DNA from: Desulfobacterales bacterium
GTDB lineage: Bacteria; Desulfobacterota; Desulfobacteria; Desulfobacterales; JAIPEE01
DNA: 36,553 nt
Assembly (NCBI GenBank): GCA_021737275.1
Contig: JAIPEE010000037.1
Location: forward strand, 1 to 36,553
Direction of reading: 5' to 3'
Position numbers and translations under genes: made by a program. The notes beneath the pieces were generated by a model that did no database searches, had not been told where the DNA came from, and worked only from the letters and a program-made list of their open reading frames with translations. Of the stretch, positions 23,424 to 31,939 are shown piece by piece. Every line of letters starts with the position of its first letter. Position 1 is the first letter of the stretch.

Positions 23424-25130
23424 ATGACAGTAGATATCAGTGTTTTGATCGGCGGTGAAGCCGGCCAGGGCATTCAGACCATCGGTCTGCTGATGGCCCG
23501 TACCTGTCACAGGGCGGGTTTGTATGTGATGGTGATCAATGATTTTGAATCACGGATCAGGGGCGGTCACAGTTTCATCCAGCTTCGTATCAGCGACCGG
23601 CCTGTCCACGGTCCGACCCGGAAACTTCACATGGTGGTAGCACTGGATGAACGAACTTATGGACTGCACCAACCCGAGCTCACAGAGGGGGGATTGGTGC
23701 TGATCTCCAAAGATCATGCGGATACCATGGCGCAGCATCATCGATACAAAATGGTGGATTTTGGGGGGGTGGCCAAAAAAGCAGGCAGCAGCATTCTCGC
23801 CAATACAGTGGCGGCAGGAACCAGCCTGGCCCTTCTCGGTGCACCGTTTGACCTTTTCGAGAATATCCTGAAATCGACATTCAATCAGGTGGAAGAAAAG
23901 CGCCTCGCTCAGAATATTCAAGCGGCCCAATATGGATACACTGCTGCTGAGGACGAGACCTTCAAGTGGTCATGGCCCTGGGCGGTAACATCACCCAAGG
24001 GCCGTCTCGTTGACGGAGCGCAGGCGGTGGCATTCGGAGCACTGGCGGGCGACTGCCGTTTCAGCGCCTTTTATCCCATGAGTCCGGCCACCGGTATCAT
24101 TCAACATCTGGTCGACATGGCACAGACGGTACCCCTGGTGATTGAACAAGCCGAAGATGAAATCGCCGCTGTAAACATGGTCATCGGCGCTGCGTTTGCC
24201 GGTGTACGCGCCATGACAGCGACTTCAGGGGGCGGTTTTTCGCTGATGTCCGAAGGGCTGGGACTGGCCGCCATCACGGAAACGCCCATCGTTATCGTAA
24301 ATGCGCAGCGTCCCGGGCCGGCCACGGGCCTGCCGACCCGCACGGCACAGGCCGATCTTCAGTTCGTCATTCATGCCTCCCAGGACGAGTTCCCCCGCTT
24401 TGTGTTTGCACCGGGCACACCGTTCGAAGCCTTTTCGGTCACCGCGCGCGCTTTTGAATTGTCGGAGCGGTTTCAGGTGCCGGCGATCATCCTTATGGAT
24501 CAGTATCTCAATGATTCACTTTTCGTTGCCGAAGAATCGTTTGAAGCACCCGAAACGGTTACCTCATATACTGCCGCCGATGATCTCGAGAACCCGGTCG
24601 GCTACCGCCGCTATGCCTTCACCGACAGCGGCATCTCCCCCAGAGCCCTTCCATGCAAAGGCCCGGCTCTCGTCAAGGTTTGCAGCGATGAGCACGATGA
24701 AGAAGGACACATCACGGAAGATGCCGATACCCGGGATGCCATGGTGGCAAAACGCTTCGCTAAAGTGGCAGCCATGCGCAAGGAGATCCGTCCACCGGAG
24801 GTTATTCACGCCGGCAGTGACATTTTGTTAGTCAGCTGGGGTTCGATGCGCGGCGCAATGGAAGAGGCGGTCAACCAATTGCGGGCCGACGACATCAATT
24901 GCGGTGGTGTGCATGTTGTTGACTTGTGGCCTTTCCCGGATACCGCTTTGAGTGAGATTCTGGAAAAAGTCACGCAATTTTTTGTTGTGGAACAAAACCA
25001 GTCCGCCCAGCTTGGGCAGTTGATCCGCCAACAAACCGGATGTCAATATACCGATGCGGTGCTCAAGTACAATGGCCGCCCCATGAGTGCCGGTGAAATC
25101 ACTGATGCCATCAAAACTAAATTAAGATGA
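23424..25130 (+). CDS. korA: 2-oxoacid:ferredoxin oxidoreductase, fused gamma-alpha subunit
   Basis: A 568-aa protein. Residues ~1-185 are the gamma-type domain (LIGGEAGQGIQTIG, FESRIRGGHSFIQLR). Residues ~195-568 are the alpha/pyrimidine-binding and C-terminal domains, with the YPMSPATG motif (217-224), equivalent to the YPITPxS signature, and a catalytic-region stretch EQAEDEIAAVNM. With KorB it would oxidise a 2-oxoacid (2-oxoglutarate or related) to acyl-CoA and CO2, reducing ferredoxin. The two-subunit form occurs in archaea and anaerobic bacteria. AAAGGAGATATT precedes the ATG. No delta ferredoxin subunit lies nearby. The exact substrate is not certain. Confidence 0.88.
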   Translation: MTVDISVLIGGEAGQGIQTIGLLMARTCHRAGLYVMVINDFESRIRGGHSFIQLRISDRPVHGPTRKLHMVVALDERTYGLHQPELTEGGLVLISKDHADTMAQHHRYKMVDFGGVAKKAGSSILANTVAAGTSLALLGAPFDLFENILKSTFNQVEEKRLAQNIQAAQYGYTAAEDETFKWSWPWAVTSPKGRLVDGAQAVAFGALAGDCRFSAFYPMSPATGIIQHLVDMAQTVPLVIEQAEDEIAAVNMVIGAAFAGVRAMTATSGGGFSLMSEGLGLAAITETPIVIVNAQRPGPATGLPTRTAQADLQFVIHASQDEFPRFVFAPGTPFEAFSVTARAFELSERFQVPAIILMDQYLNDSLFVAEESFEAPETVTSYTAADDLENPVGYRRYAFTDSGISPRALPCKGPALVKVCSDEHDEEGHITEDADTRDAMVAKRFAKVAAMRKEIRPPEVIHAGSDILLVSWGSMRGAMEEAVNQLRADDINCGGVHVVDLWPFPDTALSEILEKVTQFFVVEQNQSAQLGQLIRQQTGCQYTDAVLKYNGRPMSAGEITDAIKTKLR

Positions 25131-25138
25131 GGTTTTAA

Positions 25139-25987
25139 ATGCTATCAACAAACGATTATCATTCTGATTACCCGAATCACTGGTGTCCGGGGTGCGGCAA
25201 CTTCGGGATTCTTGATGCGATGAAATCGGCCCTTGCCGGGTTGGGCCTGTCGCCCGAAAAGATTCTCATCGTCTCCGGAATCGGACAGGCAGCCAAAACG
25301 CCCCACTTTCTGCAATGCAACTGCTTTCATTCTCTTCACGGGCGGGCGCTGCCCATCGCCACGGGTGCCAAAATAGCCAACCACCATATGACTGTTCTGG
25401 TGAGTACCGGTGACGGCGATTGTTACGGTGAAGGCGGCAACCATTTCATGCATGCCATTCGCCGCAACATCGATGTGACGGTCCTGGCCCACAACAACGG
25501 TGTTTACGGCCTCACCAAGGGGCAGGCATCCCCCACCTCCATGGAAGGTATGCAGACAAAAATGCAACCCGGAGGCGTCATCGTCGGTGCATTCAACCCG
25601 CTGGCCGTAGCCTTATCTCTCGGTGCCGGTTTTGTCGCACGTGGATTTTCAGGCGAGGGCGACCAGTTAAGTAATCTGATTCAAGCCGGCATCCGCCATC
25701 GCGGCTTTGCACTGATTGATATTCTGCAGCCCTGTGTATCTTTCAATCGAGTTAATACGCACAAATGGTACAAGGACAGGGTTGTGCCGATAGAAGAAAA
25801 CCACAATGAAACCGATCTTATCGCCGCACTCAGGCTTGCCCTCGGTACCGATGATCGCATTCCGACGGGGATCTACCATCGCATGGAATCCCCCTCCTAT
25901 ACGGATCGGATCGACAAACTGAAAGACAAACCGTTGACAGATCACCGGTATCGCCCGGAACTCCTGAAAGCGCTGCTGAATGATTGA
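25139..25987 (+). CDS. korB: 2-oxoacid:ferredoxin oxidoreductase, beta subunit
   Basis: A 282-aa thiamine-diphosphate-binding subunit. CPGCGN (Cys16, Cys19) begins the iron-sulfur site. The TPP/Mg motif is GDGD (91-94) with HNNGVYGLT (about 118-126). Cys199 in LQPCVSFN is a further expected cluster ligand. The position that is Cys in some archaeal enzymes (SGIGC) is Gln here (SGIGQAAKTPH), with Cys60 and Cys62 close by, so the fourth ligand is uncertain; GIGQ forms are known in bacterial Kor proteins. It starts 8 bases after korA stops (GATGAGG upstream). Together they form one enzyme. Confidence 0.9.
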   Translation: MLSTNDYHSDYPNHWCPGCGNFGILDAMKSALAGLGLSPEKILIVSGIGQAAKTPHFLQCNCFHSLHGRALPIATGAKIANHHMTVLVSTGDGDCYGEGGNHFMHAIRRNIDVTVLAHNNGVYGLTKGQASPTSMEGMQTKMQPGGVIVGAFNPLAVALSLGAGFVARGFSGEGDQLSNLIQAGIRHRGFALIDILQPCVSFNRVNTHKWYKDRVVPIEENHNETDLIAALRLALGTDDRIPTGIYHRMESPSYTDRIDKLKDKPLTDHRYRPELLKALLND

Positions 25988-26099
25988 TACCAAAGGGGCT
26001 GATTCGGTTGCGGATTGCCCATTAAGAAGAAATATTACATAAAAAACGGCAAACTGATTCGTTTTCAACAAAATTATTTTAATACAGAAGAGGCAACAT

Positions 26100-26569
26100 A
26101 TGGCTAACAATATATTGATCGCATTTGACGAATCCGAGAATGCCATGCGGTCGGTGATTTTCGTTGCAGGTCATTTTACTCATGACGCATCAGTCACGCT
26201 GTATAGTGTACTTCAGGATACGGAAACCATGTGCGCTATGAACAGTCCGGAGCTGACACCATACTTCACGGCCAAGCAGCATTCGTTCTGTAATCTTGTG
26301 GGAAAAAACACCAACTCATCAAAAAAGCGCTCGCGGCAGCCCGGGATTGTCTCATCGCAGCGGGTTTTGCCCCAGAGAGATTGAATATCAAGGCCGAAAA
26401 ACGCTCCAATTGGGTGGCCCATGACATTATTCAGGAAGCCGATTCCGGATAAGATGTCGTGGTGATCGGGAGAAGAGGGCTGTCCAACATGAAAGACTTC
26501 TTTTTAGGCAGTGTTTCCCAGAAAGTGCTGCATGGTGTCAAAATCGCGTCGGTCCTGTCGGTGACGTAA
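26100..26569 (+). pseudogene. Broken universal stress protein (UspA family)
   Basis: Frame 1 starts ATG 26100 with MANNILIAFDESENAMRSV, a classic Usp N-terminus, and runs to about 26302. A one-base change at or near the A run at 26303-26308 moves the rest to another frame: HQLIKKALAAARD, KAEKRSNWVAHDIIQEADSG, then an in-frame TAA (26450-26452). It resumes with VVVIGRRGLSNMKDFFLGSV, which holds the ATP-binding G-2x-G-9x-G-S motif, and ends at TAA 26567-26569. Both a frameshift and a nonsense codon are present, so this is a pseudogene unless the assembly is wrong. It lies between korB and the desulfoferrodoxin gene. Confidence 0.8.
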
Positions 26570-26648
26570 AATAATCGGGCAAGTTTTGACTATTTACGAG
26601 ACCCTCAAAAATTGAAGGAAAGAAAAAAACATCAAAAGGAGAAGAGAA

Positions 26649-27023
26649 ATGGCAAAAAAAATGGAAGTTTATAAGTGCGAAGTTTGTGGAAATATCGTTG
26701 AAGTACTGCATGGCGGTGACGGTGAACTGGTCTGCTGCGGCGAACCTATGAAATTGCAAACTGAAAATACAGAGGATGCCGCTAAGGAAAAACATGTGCC
26801 GGTCATTGAGAAAATTTCCGGCGGGGTCACGGTCAATGTTGGAAGTGTCGCACATCCCATGGAAGAGAAACACTCAATTGAATGGATAGAGATTATTGCC
26901 GACGGCAAGGCATATCGACAGTTTTTAAATCCGGGGGATAAGCCGGAAGCTACTTTTCAGATTAAGGCTCAAAAGATTCGGGCAAGAGAGTACTGCAATC
27001 TTCATGGCCTTTGGAGTGGATAA
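26649..27023 (+). CDS. dfx: Desulfoferrodoxin / superoxide reductase (two-centre, 2Fe-SOR)
   Basis: A 124-aa iron protein that reduces superoxide to hydrogen peroxide without making oxygen, typical of anaerobes. The N-terminal desulforedoxin-like centre I has Cys10, Cys13, Cys29 and Cys30. Catalytic centre II has His49, His69, His75, His119 and Cys116 (EYCNLHGLW). The Glu47-Lys48 pair known to aid catalysis is present (AAKEKHVP). All ligands are intact, unlike the neighbouring usp. AGGAGAAGAGAA precedes the ATG. Rubredoxin, the usual electron donor, is not in the window. Confidence 0.95.
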   Translation: MAKKMEVYKCEVCGNIVEVLHGGDGELVCCGEPMKLQTENTEDAAKEKHVPVIEKISGGVTVNVGSVAHPMEEKHSIEWIEIIADGKAYRQFLNPGDKPEATFQIKAQKIRAREYCNLHGLWSG

Positions 27024-27132
27024 CAGGCTCGCTGCAGGAAAGCTTGTTCCAGTGTTGCCTTAGAACGGAAACCCAATTCGGGGACGTCGCCGGATGGCGC
27101 CGGAAAAAGCGGCTGATAAAAGGAGATATTGC

Positions 27133-27308
27133 ATGGGCAACAAAATCAGTCCTTCGAACAGCGGGGTAGTGATCTCAATGCGCGGCAGTGTCGTAGATAT
27201 ACGATTCGCGATAAACATTTGCCGCCCATCTACTCGTTGCTGCACGCGCAGGAGGGGGAAATTGTCATCGAGCCTATGTTAAACAGCCTTGTATGGTTTG
27301 ATCAATGA
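27133..27308 (+). pseudogene. Truncated, frameshifted N-terminus of an alternative F1-ATPase beta subunit
   Basis: ATG 27133 has a good AAAGGAGATATTGC site and codes for GVVISMRGSVVDIRF. The frame then shifts by one or two bases near 27205-27210, and DKHLPPIYSLLHAQEGEIVIE continues in another frame to a TGA at 27306-27308. This matches in order the first ~50 residues of beta subunits of the alternative (N-type) F1Fo-ATPases. The remaining ~400 residues are missing. It is a dead gene stub, suggesting that an ATPase operon once followed the desulfoferrodoxin gene and was lost here. Confidence 0.7.
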
Positions 27309-27344
27309 GTATTTTAAAAACTTTATATTAATAAATGGAGAATA

Positions 27345-27539
27345 ATGATGTCATCCTCGCCGTGCAGAAAATGCGTAAGAAAAAGTGAGCCCAAGGAAGG
27401 CTGTTACAAAAATTGCAAAGAATTGGATGAATACCAGAAAAAATATTTGGGGCCACGAAATATAGTTAAAGGATTTGACGAGACAGAGGTTTTTTGTGTT
27501 TCCTGTGCACCGAACAAGATTGCCTATAATTTGCACTAA
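27345..27539 (+). CDS. Small Cys-rich protein (64 aa), unknown function
   Basis: A 64-aa ORF with GGAGAATA before ATG 27345 (a second ATG follows at 27348). Cys positions include CRKC near the start, C-x3-C (CYKNC), and CVSC near the end, so a zinc- or cluster-binding fold is plausible. It is basic and has no membrane segment. Its CRKCV...GCYKNC start resembles short Cys-rich ORFs often seen near mobile or phage-like DNA in Desulfobacterota, but the family is not firmly recognised. It sits between the ATPase stub and the second broken usp, in a decayed stretch. Confidence 0.5.
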   Translation: MMSSSPCRKCVRKSEPKEGCYKNCKELDEYQKKYLGPRNIVKGFDETEVFCVSCAPNKIAYNLH

Positions 27540-27544
27540 AGTGA

Positions 27545-27865
27545 GTATCGATAACGTTTAGGGGGCATTCCTTGGGTAACGCCAAGGGTGTCCTTGTCCA
27601 TCATTTTTTACGGTTGGGCAAAATTACAAATAAAATATTAGAGTACAGCTGTCAACCACCTGTTTTTCCGGTTAATGGCAATATAATACATGATGTTTTA
27701 AAGAATGCTGCAACAGAGATTATAAAAGAGGCTATATAAAAAGATTTTGGCACTATCGTTGTGGGAAGGCGTGGAGCAACAAACACCAATGACTTGGCCA
27801 TGGGAAGCATAACCCGGAAGATTGTTCAGAACAGCAAAGGCTTTTCAACATGGATAGTTGATTAG
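27545..27865 (+). pseudogene. Second decayed universal stress protein, tandem-domain remnant
   Basis: One frame codes for a Usp-like end of a first domain (LGKITNKILEYSCQPPVFPV), runs straight into the middle of a second domain (VLKNAATEIIKEAI), then has an in-frame TAA (27737-27739). It continues KDFGTIVVGRRGATNTNDLA...MGSITRKIV with the Usp ATP motif (G-2x-G-9x-G-S) and ends at TAG 27863-27865. About 100 residues expected between the two parts are absent. There is no proper start. Bases 27866-27999, downstream, hold nothing recognisable. Confidence 0.6.
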
Positions 27866-27999
27866 AAGGATATTTCTAAAACCTATAGATAAGATATTAA
27901 GGCTATATTTGCATCTATTAGAGAAGAGATAATTATAATATTTGAAATGTACAGGATTTGTCTCCACAACAAGAGCAACTCTCAATTTTAGTAATAGTG

Positions 28000-28308
28000 T
28001 TATTTCTCCAATGCTGCGATTCGATTCCTTAGTGTTTCCACCTCTTCCAACAATTCCAATGCCAACGCTGCACCAGCCAGATTTAGGCCGAGATCTGATA
28101 CAAGCCTTTGGACAATACGAACTCGACGAAGACAGTGGCCCTTGAATTTCCATTGGCTCCGATCACTGCCCACAGGCTCAATAACACCTTCTTCCACCAG
28201 TGCTATTATCCACTCGGCAGGTTTACCACAGGCGCGACTGAGTTCACCCAAACTAAAAATGGTAGTTTCTTCAACAATAATTCCGGTAACAACGGTTTGA
28301 TGTGTCAT
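28000..28308 (-). CDS. cbpM: CbpM-like chaperone modulator (MerR-like)
   Basis: A 102-aa protein. An N-terminal MerR-type helix-turn-helix-like segment (FSLGELSRACGKPAEWIIALVEEGVIEP) is followed by a coiled helix end (LNLAGAALALELLEEVETLRNRIAALE). CbpM binds the J domain of CbpA and inhibits it. The cbpA-like gene ends 3 bases upstream, matching the usual cbpA-cbpM order. This is the last gene of the - strand directon. Confidence 0.85.
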   Translation of the reverse strand: MTHQTVVTGIIVEETTIFSLGELSRACGKPAEWIIALVEEGVIEPVGSDRSQWKFKGHCLRRVRIVQRLVSDLGLNLAGAALALELLEEVETLRNRIAALEK

Positions 28309-28311
28309 ATC

Positions 28312-29259
28312 CTATACCCCCATATCGGCTCTCGGATTGAATGCCAGCGTATTTGACATCTCTTTATAAAGCGCCTTAGCTTGTTCGCTATTCGCCGGCG
28401 GTACAATTACACTCAAGATTACATAAATGTCTCCTGTAACTTTACCGGGGATGCCACGTCCTTTTAAACGAAGTTTCTTACCACTATTTGCGCCCGCAGG
28501 AATTTTGAGATCTACCGTTCCGTTCGGCGTCGGTGTCTTTACAGTTGCGCCTAATGCTACCTCCCAGGGTGTAACGGGAAGCGTCAGATAAAGATCACTT
28601 CCTTCGGCACGGTAAAGGGGGTGAGGATTGAAATGAACCTCCAGATAAAGGTCTCCTTTCGTTCCCTTACCCAAGCCGGGTGATCCCTGACTTTTGAGAC
28701 GAATCTGTTGCCCTTCTTTAATCCCTTTAGGGATTTTCACATTAAGCGTACGATTAATAATGCGGACCTGACCGTTGTTATCCAATTCCGGTGTTTGTAT
28801 ACTGATACTGCGTGTTGTACCACGAAAGGCATCTTCCAGATCTACAAATACCCTGGCATGATGATCCTGGCCGCGTGCGTTAAACTGAGTATTATAGGAA
28901 GCACGTGCCGTTCCGTAACGCTTTTGACCAAAAAGTTCCTCAAAGAAGTCGCTATAGTCTCCGCCTGCTCCGGTAAAACCACCACCTCGAAATTCAAAAC
29001 CGGAATCCCAGTCAGGAGGAGGGTGAAATTCCTGCCCGGTGTTTAAATCGGGATCAAGATGGTCATAGGCTGCTCTCTTTTCCGGATCTTTCAGTACTTC
29101 ATAGGCTTCACCAACTTCTTTAAACTTATCTTCCGCGTCAGGTTCTTTGCTGATATCAGGGTGATACTTACGTGCCAATTTACGGTGAGCACGTTTAATG
29201 TCATCCTGAGAAGCATCACGTTCCAGGCCCATGATTTTATAATAATCTTTATATTCCAT
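28312..29259 (-). CDS. cbpA: CbpA-type DnaJ co-chaperone
   Basis: A 315-aa J-domain protein. The J domain (1-~70) has the HPD motif (33-35). A glycine/phenylalanine-rich linker (GFEFRGGGFTGAGGDYSDFF) follows, then two beta C-terminal substrate domains. The Cys-rich zinc-finger domain of DnaJ is absent, as in CbpA. It stimulates DnaK for protein folding under stress. The ATG has TGGAGC upstream. It is followed directly by cbpM and preceded by a YjdF-like membrane-protein gene 40 bases upstream. Confidence 0.92.
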   Translation of the reverse strand: MEYKDYYKIMGLERDASQDDIKRAHRKLARKYHPDISKEPDAEDKFKEVGEAYEVLKDPEKRAAYDHLDPDLNTGQEFHPPPDWDSGFEFRGGGFTGAGGDYSDFFEELFGQKRYGTARASYNTQFNARGQDHHARVFVDLEDAFRGTTRSISIQTPELDNNGQVRIINRTLNVKIPKGIKEGQQIRLKSQGSPGLGKGTKGDLYLEVHFNPHPLYRAEGSDLYLTLPVTPWEVALGATVKTPTPNGTVDLKIPAGANSGKKLRLKGRGIPGKVTGDIYVILSVIVPPANSEQAKALYKEMSNTLAFNPRADMGV

Positions 29260-29299
29260 GGTCGCTCCATTTTAATAAATTCATATGATAATTCTAATC

Positions 29300-29959
29300 C
29301 TATCGAATGAAAAATCGTGGATTATTTTTAATAAATGAATTAATCCATCGTTCGAGAAAAGATTCGTTTCTGGCAGCTTTGATATAGCCATACCCAACCG
29401 CTGCTATTAAAAAGGCCCCCAAAGCATCAACAATAAGATCCCACATCGTATCGGTCAAGCCTGAAGGGTCGCCTAACATCTCTTTCTGCATATTCATGCC
29501 CAGGAAACTGTCCATGCTAAACTCAAAAATTTCCCATAGTGCACCGATGCCGATTGAAAACAGAAACGCAAAAAAGGCAACGAAACCAGGCTTCATGTAT
29601 AAGCCAATGTGTTCTGTTTCATTTAAGACGTGCACCAGAAGAAAACCGATAATTCCGAGTAAAAAGCCGGAACCGGAGTGAAGAACGATGTCCCACCACC
29701 AGAATCGAGTGTAGTACCCGTGGATTTCACCAAGAAATAATGATGCAAAAATAAACACGATAGAAAAAAGCACAAATTCAGGAGGAATGAAGACTTGGAA
29801 AAACTTTGCAAAAAAAAACGGGCCAAGTGTAATTATAATAATACCAATTGTAATTAAGGCCGTCAGCCACTTTTGTTCCAGGGTGGCAGCCACAACCTCT
29901 ATAACTAAAATTGCCTGGAGAATAAAAGTCAATCGACGGTGTATCAGCTTCTTATTCAT
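29300..29959 (-). CDS. YjdF/DUF2238-like membrane protein
   Basis: A 219-aa polytopic membrane protein with about six helices. Conserved-looking elements are WWWDIVLHSGSGFLLGIIGF in the third helix area and IGIGALWEIFEFSMDSFLG, followed by DTMWDLIVDALGAFL. The WD-x2-LH and WE-x2-E/DTMxDL motifs recall the DUF2238 (YjdF) family. Function unknown in any organism. It lies within the ion-transport directon, 14 bases downstream of the CNNM gene and 40 bases upstream of cbpA. Confidence 0.65.
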   Translation of the reverse strand: MNKKLIHRRLTFILQAILVIEVVAATLEQKWLTALITIGIIIITLGPFFFAKFFQVFIPPEFVLFSIVFIFASLFLGEIHGYYTRFWWWDIVLHSGSGFLLGIIGFLLVHVLNETEHIGLYMKPGFVAFFAFLFSIGIGALWEIFEFSMDSFLGMNMQKEMLGDPSGLTDTMWDLIVDALGAFLIAAVGYGYIKAARNESFLERWINSFIKNNPRFFIR

Positions 29960-29973
29960 TCAGTCTCCAATGT

Positions 29974-30993
29974 TTATTTTTTTACACGCCGGCTGATACC
30001 ACGTAACAATCTGCCAAGAATATCCGTACCCGTTATAATCTGTTTCTTATCATGACTCCATAACAATATTATATCTCTTTTGATTATGTCGTCATCATTT
30101 ATATGAGGCTCATTTTCCAATTTTCGAATCACTTCGCCAAGCGGTATTGCGGAATCTGTAATTATGATTGGCCTGTGGGCAAATCTATTGGGGTTAAAAC
30201 GGGTTTCATTAAACAGAGCGCTTCTGATGAATCCATCTGCATCTATAACCACCCGGGGTGTATTGCTGTCATCAACAATAATTATCCATTTTTTATCAGA
30301 ACGGTTTAATATTTTTAGAAAATCATTATCCGATGATTTTGCGATGTCTGGAAATTGCGGCTTTCCATTTTTAAATGGAAGTTGCAGAATGCTTTTCGGG
30401 TCTATTAATACCCCCTCATCACCGATTAACAAATCATCAATGGAAAGAAAGTTAATAGCACCAATGCCTTCAACATAGTCAATATCGGCTGAATCATCCT
30501 CTATGTGTTTATGAATTAACTGTTTTAGACTTTTTTCTTTAAAGTATTGTATACTCTCTTTTCCCAACCAGAGATCCAATATTTTGGAAGAGGGTTTGGC
30601 TACCGGATACAGGATGATTTGATAGAATCTTAAAAGCGGCGCTAAAACGGATGCCATTTTTAGTGCATGTCTTGAGAAATATGCTTGCGGGATTATTTCT
30701 CCAATAAAAGTGATAAGCACCGTAGAAAAGATAAATGCGGTTATTCCGGCCATTACTGAATTTGAAAGAAGTGTCAATAATACGTTGATACTAACGTTTC
30801 CCCAGAGGATTGTCGTTAGTAAAAAATTTGAATCATTGCGCATTTTCAAAACGTTCATCGCTGCCCGGTTTTTATTAGAGGCTTCGACTTCAAGGCGAAG
30901 ACGACTTACACTGAAAAAAGCGAGGTTAAGTCCTGAAAATATTGCCGATTGCGAAATACAAAAAACAATACCTGTCCAGATAAGTAGATCCAT
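29974..30993 (-). CDS. CNNM/DUF21 (CorC-HlyC type) membrane protein with degenerate CBS pair
   Basis: A 339-aa protein. Residues ~1-150 form the DUF21/CNNM membrane domain (AIFSGLNLAFFSVSRLRLE, TILWGNVSINVLLTLLSNS, IGEIIPQAYFSRHALK). CNNM proteins export or regulate Mg2+ and other divalent ions. After a linker, two poorly conserved CBS-like segments follow (IIVDDSNTPRVVIDADGF and LLWSHDKKQIITGTDILG). The usual C-terminal CorC_HlyC domain is missing, so the protein is short for the family. It lies 42 bases after the FNT gene. Confidence 0.8.
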   Translation of the reverse strand: MDLLIWTGIVFCISQSAIFSGLNLAFFSVSRLRLEVEASNKNRAAMNVLKMRNDSNFLLTTILWGNVSINVLLTLLSNSVMAGITAFIFSTVLITFIGEIIPQAYFSRHALKMASVLAPLLRFYQIILYPVAKPSSKILDLWLGKESIQYFKEKSLKQLIHKHIEDDSADIDYVEGIGAINFLSIDDLLIGDEGVLIDPKSILQLPFKNGKPQFPDIAKSSDNDFLKILNRSDKKWIIIVDDSNTPRVVIDADGFIRSALFNETRFNPNRFAHRPIIITDSAIPLGEVIRKLENEPHINDDDIIKRDIILLWSHDKKQIITGTDILGRLLRGISRRVKK

Positions 30994-31035
30994 TTTTATT
31001 CATACCACTTTATTAAATTAGTATTCAGGTTGAAG

Positions 31036-31899
31036 CTATATTCTGTGTTTCCGTAAATAGATAAACCAGTATACAGCTGCGACCAGAAAACCACCACCAA
31101 TAATATTTCCAATCGTGACAGGAACAAGGTTGTTAAAAATGAAATTATTCCAGGTTATATTCATAAAGTCGGATGGTGTTTTTCCAATAGCAACCCAGAA
31201 AGATGGTGATGCATATGATTTAATCAAATTTCCCATCGGGATAAAATACATATTGGCGATACTGTGCTCAAAACCCGCAGCTACAAAAGCTGTAATTGGA
31301 GGGATAATTGCTAAAATACGATCCGTCGTAGAGCGGGCACTAAAGGTTAACCATACGGCAAGGCATACAAGGGCATTACATAATATGCCCAGGGCAATGG
31401 CCTGAAAAAAATCAAGGCCGGATTTGGCATTTGCCGTCATCAATGCAGTGTTGCCGACTGCACCGTTACCAAACGTATACTGTTCGCTTATAAATACGAG
31501 TATAACAGTAGCAATTGAGCCGACAAGATTCCCTATGAAAACCACGATCCAGTTTTTCAAAAGAGATATTGTTGAAACTTTTTTCCCTGCCCATGCCATT
31601 ATGATCATGGCATTTCCGGTAAAAAGTTCAGCCCCGCCAACTATAACCAGAACAAGCCCCAGAGAGAAAACAAAACCGGATAGCAGTTGTCTTACCCCAT
31701 AAGGTATAATACCAATTGAACCGGTAGCTATAGTAGTAGCAAAGACGGCACCAAGTGAAATAAAGGCGCCTGCAAGCAGAGATAGGACAAATGTATCTAC
31801 GATGTCCATTTGAGCCTTTTTGATGCCGACCTGTTCAGCTTTTGCAGCCATTTCTGCGGGAACTAACGCATCAATTTGTATTGGTTCTTTTGAATTCAT
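31036..31899 (-). CDS. Formate/nitrite (FNT) family channel
   Basis: A 287-aa integral membrane protein with six helices. FNT hallmarks are GGAELFTGNAMI (ELFTGN at 91-96), LLKNWIVVFIGNLVGS, GILCNALVCLAVW and the central-gate His212 in GFEHSIANMYFIPMGN. FNT channels move formate, nitrite or hydrosulfide as monovalent anions. The substrate cannot be told from these motifs; hydrosulfide or formate would fit a sulfate reducer. No formate-metabolism genes are adjacent. CTCCTGAT-reverse (AGGAG) precedes the ATG. Confidence 0.88.
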   Translation of the reverse strand: MNSKEPIQIDALVPAEMAAKAEQVGIKKAQMDIVDTFVLSLLAGAFISLGAVFATTIATGSIGIIPYGVRQLLSGFVFSLGLVLVIVGGAELFTGNAMIIMAWAGKKVSTISLLKNWIVVFIGNLVGSIATVILVFISEQYTFGNGAVGNTALMTANAKSGLDFFQAIALGILCNALVCLAVWLTFSARSTTDRILAIIPPITAFVAAGFEHSIANMYFIPMGNLIKSYASPSFWVAIGKTPSDFMNITWNNFIFNNLVPVTIGNIIGGGFLVAAVYWFIYLRKHRI

Positions 31900-31939
31900 T
31901 GAAACTCCTGATTTTAAAATATTTTTAACATAAATGGCA

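Noticed and set aside
24301-24831. 176-codon + strand frame inside korA.
   Set aside because: Arg/Ser/Pro-rich out-of-frame translation of GC-rich coding DNA; korA has clear domain motifs over the same bases.
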